Shown here one piece after another: positions 62,484 to 64,000 of a DNA stretch of 64,000 bases. Source of the stretch: Molossus alvarezi (lineage: Eukaryota; Chordata; Mammalia; Chiroptera; Molossidae). Position 1 is the stretch's first letter, and each line of letters starts with the position of its first letter. Made by a program: the position numbers and the translations under genes. Location of the stretch: the NCBI GenBank assembly GCA_037176705.1, contig CM073886.1, positions 15,336,501 through 15,400,500 on the forward strand, read 5' to 3'. Under the pieces are notes generated by a model. It saw only the letters and a program-made list of their open reading frames with translations. It did no database searches and was not told where the DNA came from.

Positions 62484-63386
62484 CTGAGAGGCTGAGTACA
62501 AAAAAGTGTGTCCACTCAAACAGCTCCTTGTCCTGTGACCCCAGAGAGGCTGTGGAAGAAAGCCACGTCTACTCCGTACACATGTTCTGCTTTAAACATG
62601 GAGGCCGTGGAGACATGAGCACCTGCTGGGAAAAAGCAAAGGACATATAAACACCTGCACAGTTGTCTGTACCTGGAGATCATAGAAACATAAACTGAAA
62701 TGCATGGGGCCATGTCCCAGAGGCTCCCACAGTTGAGCAGAGGTTAAACCAAGGCGGGTTCTCGAGCCAGACCTCCTGTGCATACATCCCTGCCTTGTCA
62801 CAACTGCTATTTGACCTTAAGATATGCAATCTCTTCCAAGACTGTAAGGGGGAAATATTCACACAGGCCCACACTCCCTTATTTCCAATTCCAAAGTAAA
62901 AAAAAAAGTCTGATTCCAAAGTTTCTTGCTTTCTTTTTCATAATTGTGATACTAAAACTCATGTAGTGGAGTTCCACTTTCAACTCCATGTTGCGGAGGC
63001 TAAATTTCAGATAGATGTAGCAGAGAGGCCACCAGCCCCTGCTCATAAGACAGAAGCTCTGCCTTGGGTTCAGCAGGCTAGGAATACTGCAGCCCAATCG
63101 CTCAAGCCCCAGCTCATTCCTAGGAAGGAAGTCCACACTGAGAGAGGCAAGCTGAGAAGGCCAGAGGCTGTCACCCCCACCCTAGCTCTGCAGTGTAACT
63201 CAGGGAGATGGGCATAACTGTCCCAGCCCTCAACTCCAGAGCTCAAAGATTCTGCCTTGGGGAGAGGCAGGTTATAAAACAAAGAGCTCTGAAGCTCTCC
63301 TTGCACACAAAAAACAAAAAAACAAAACTTTATTTGAAACAATATGGGAAGTTCAAGTTTAGAGGTGCTTTCAAAAGGCAATCAAG
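62484..63386 (-). other. PKMYT1 upstream (5' intron) sequence
   Basis: The acceptor at 62484-62485 shows an upstream non-coding or short coding exon must exist. I find neither a CpG island nor a matching exon up to the window end, so the promoter is probably beyond 64000. Confidence 0.5.
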
Positions 63387-63490
63387 CCCTGGCTGGTTTG
63401 GCTCAGTGGTTGGAGTGTCAGCCTGCGGACCAGAGAGTCCTGGGTTCAGTTCCCTCTAGGAGCACATACCAAAAAAAAAAAAAAAGGCAA
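63387..63490 (+). mobile_element. Head-only Ves SINE with direct poly(A)
   Basis: tRNA-like head from 'GCCCTGGCTGGTTTGGCTC' to 'AGGAGCACATACC', then A15. 'AAAAGGCAATCAAG' precedes it (about 63374) and 'AAAAGGCAATCAAGG' follows (about 63482): a target-site duplication proving an independent insertion. Confidence 0.88.
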
Positions 63491-64000
63491 TCAAGGTTCG
63501 GATGGTAAGCAAATAGGAGGAGACCGGTGCCTCCATTATCACAACAAGATAAACCATGGACCAGCTAGTTTACCAGAGAGAACCAGGTAAAGCGATAGAT
63601 AAAAAGAGCCTTCCTGGATCAGAACAAACTTCAAACACTGAACTCAAAAGCTACCCTGGAGTAATTGATGCTCCAGAACAAAAATAATAGAGAAAATAGT
63701 GGCAAATGGGGGACCCTAACAGGTGGATATGATCAGGGAAAGCACAAAGAGAGCCCCATTTGAAATCCAATCCAGGCGTCCCTGTACACATGTCCCAGGG
63801 TGGGCTCTCTCAGGAGCAATGTCAGAAACTTCATACTGCAAAAAGAGATGTCACTACAATGGTCCAGCAAATCACTAAACAAGTAGATAAGCAAAAAAGA
63901 ATCACAAGCCCTGGTGGGGGGCGGGTGAGGAACTAGTATACACAGTTATTAAAATATATGTCCAGTTTCTGACAAAAAATTACAAGATGTGCAAAGACAC
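63491..64000. other. Window end, repeat-like but unassigned
   Basis: A-rich sequence with the feel of an old L1 body ('GGTGGATATGATCAGGGAAA'). I cannot assign it firmly and see no gene. Confidence 0.35.

Noticed and set aside
1..64000. Many tRNA-like sequences with A- and B-box words
   Set aside because: They are heads of Ves SINEs: followed by CT-rich parts and A tails, with no clean cloverleaf. None is called a tRNA gene.
1..64000. Recurrent short repeats with unique DNA between them, superficially array-like
   Set aside because: Spacing is irregular, both strands are used and the units are 200-bp retroelements. Not CRISPR; the genome is mammalian.
1..64000. An undescribed multi-gene system
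   Set aside because: All five supported genes are known vertebrate genes in conserved order. The remaining novelty is in repeats and gene structure, and I do not claim more.

Overview
The window is nuclear DNA of a placental mammal, most likely a vespertilionid (vesper) bat. About fifty tRNA-derived SINEs of the Ves type (head close to 'GCCCTGGCCGGTTTGGCTC', a CT-rich middle, a tail close to 'TCCTCGGGTGAGGAT') are spread through it, on top of older mammalian repeats (MIR, L1, hAT-like fossils). The species cannot be named from the sequence. Gene order matches human 16p13.3: FLYWCH2 - FLYWCH1 - KREMEN2 - PAQR4 on the plus strand, then PKMYT1 on the minus strand. I assembled all five coding regions exon by exon. 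All splice sites are GT/AG, reading phases agree, and lengths match those I recall for the human proteins: 141, 713, 468, 273 and 491 aa.

Layout. 1-3.6 kb: SINE-rich, with a full-length RPS24 retrocopy. 3.6-5.1 kb: CpG-rich FLYWCH2 promoter with a CCAAT-bearing minisatellite. 5.1-12.8 kb: FLYWCH2 5' introns full of repeats. 12.96-15.03 kb: the two FLYWCH2 coding exons. 17.65-19.5 kb: CpG-rich FLYWCH1 promoter. 19.5-32.6 kb: long FLYWCH1 5' intron region, with an RPS27A retrocopy. 32.7-44.4 kb: eight FLYWCH1 coding exons, including five one-exon-per-domain FLYWCH zinc fingers. 44.4-48.5 kb: FLYWCH1 3' region and spacer. 48.5-53.4 kb: KREMEN2 (nine coding exons). 54.2-57.8 kb: PAQR4 (three coding exons). 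57.9-62.5 kb: PKMYT1 (seven coding exons), converging tail to tail on PAQR4; its promoter probably lies beyond the window.

The main structural feature is an old segmental duplication. Promoter, first exon donor, 5' introns, a 56-nt candidate non-coding exon and the first coding exon of FLYWCH2 (about 4.1-13.3 kb) reappear in the same order as the 5' half of FLYWCH1 (about 17.7-33.05 kb). A MIR fossil sits at the same place in both copies, while the Ves SINEs I compared sit at different places. FLYWCH2 therefore looks like a copy of the FLYWCH1 front end that never kept, or later lost, the zinc-finger exons and ends in its own short last exon.

Functionally this is a housekeeping and signalling neighbourhood. 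FLYWCH1 (nuclear zinc-finger protein, reported beta-catenin partner) and KREMEN2 (DKK co-receptor) both touch Wnt signalling. PKMYT1 is the inhibitory CDK1 kinase, and PAQR4 is a seven-pass Golgi/ER membrane protein. Nothing suggests an operon-like or undescribed defence-type system. The unusual material is in duplication history, SINE biology and small gene-structure details.
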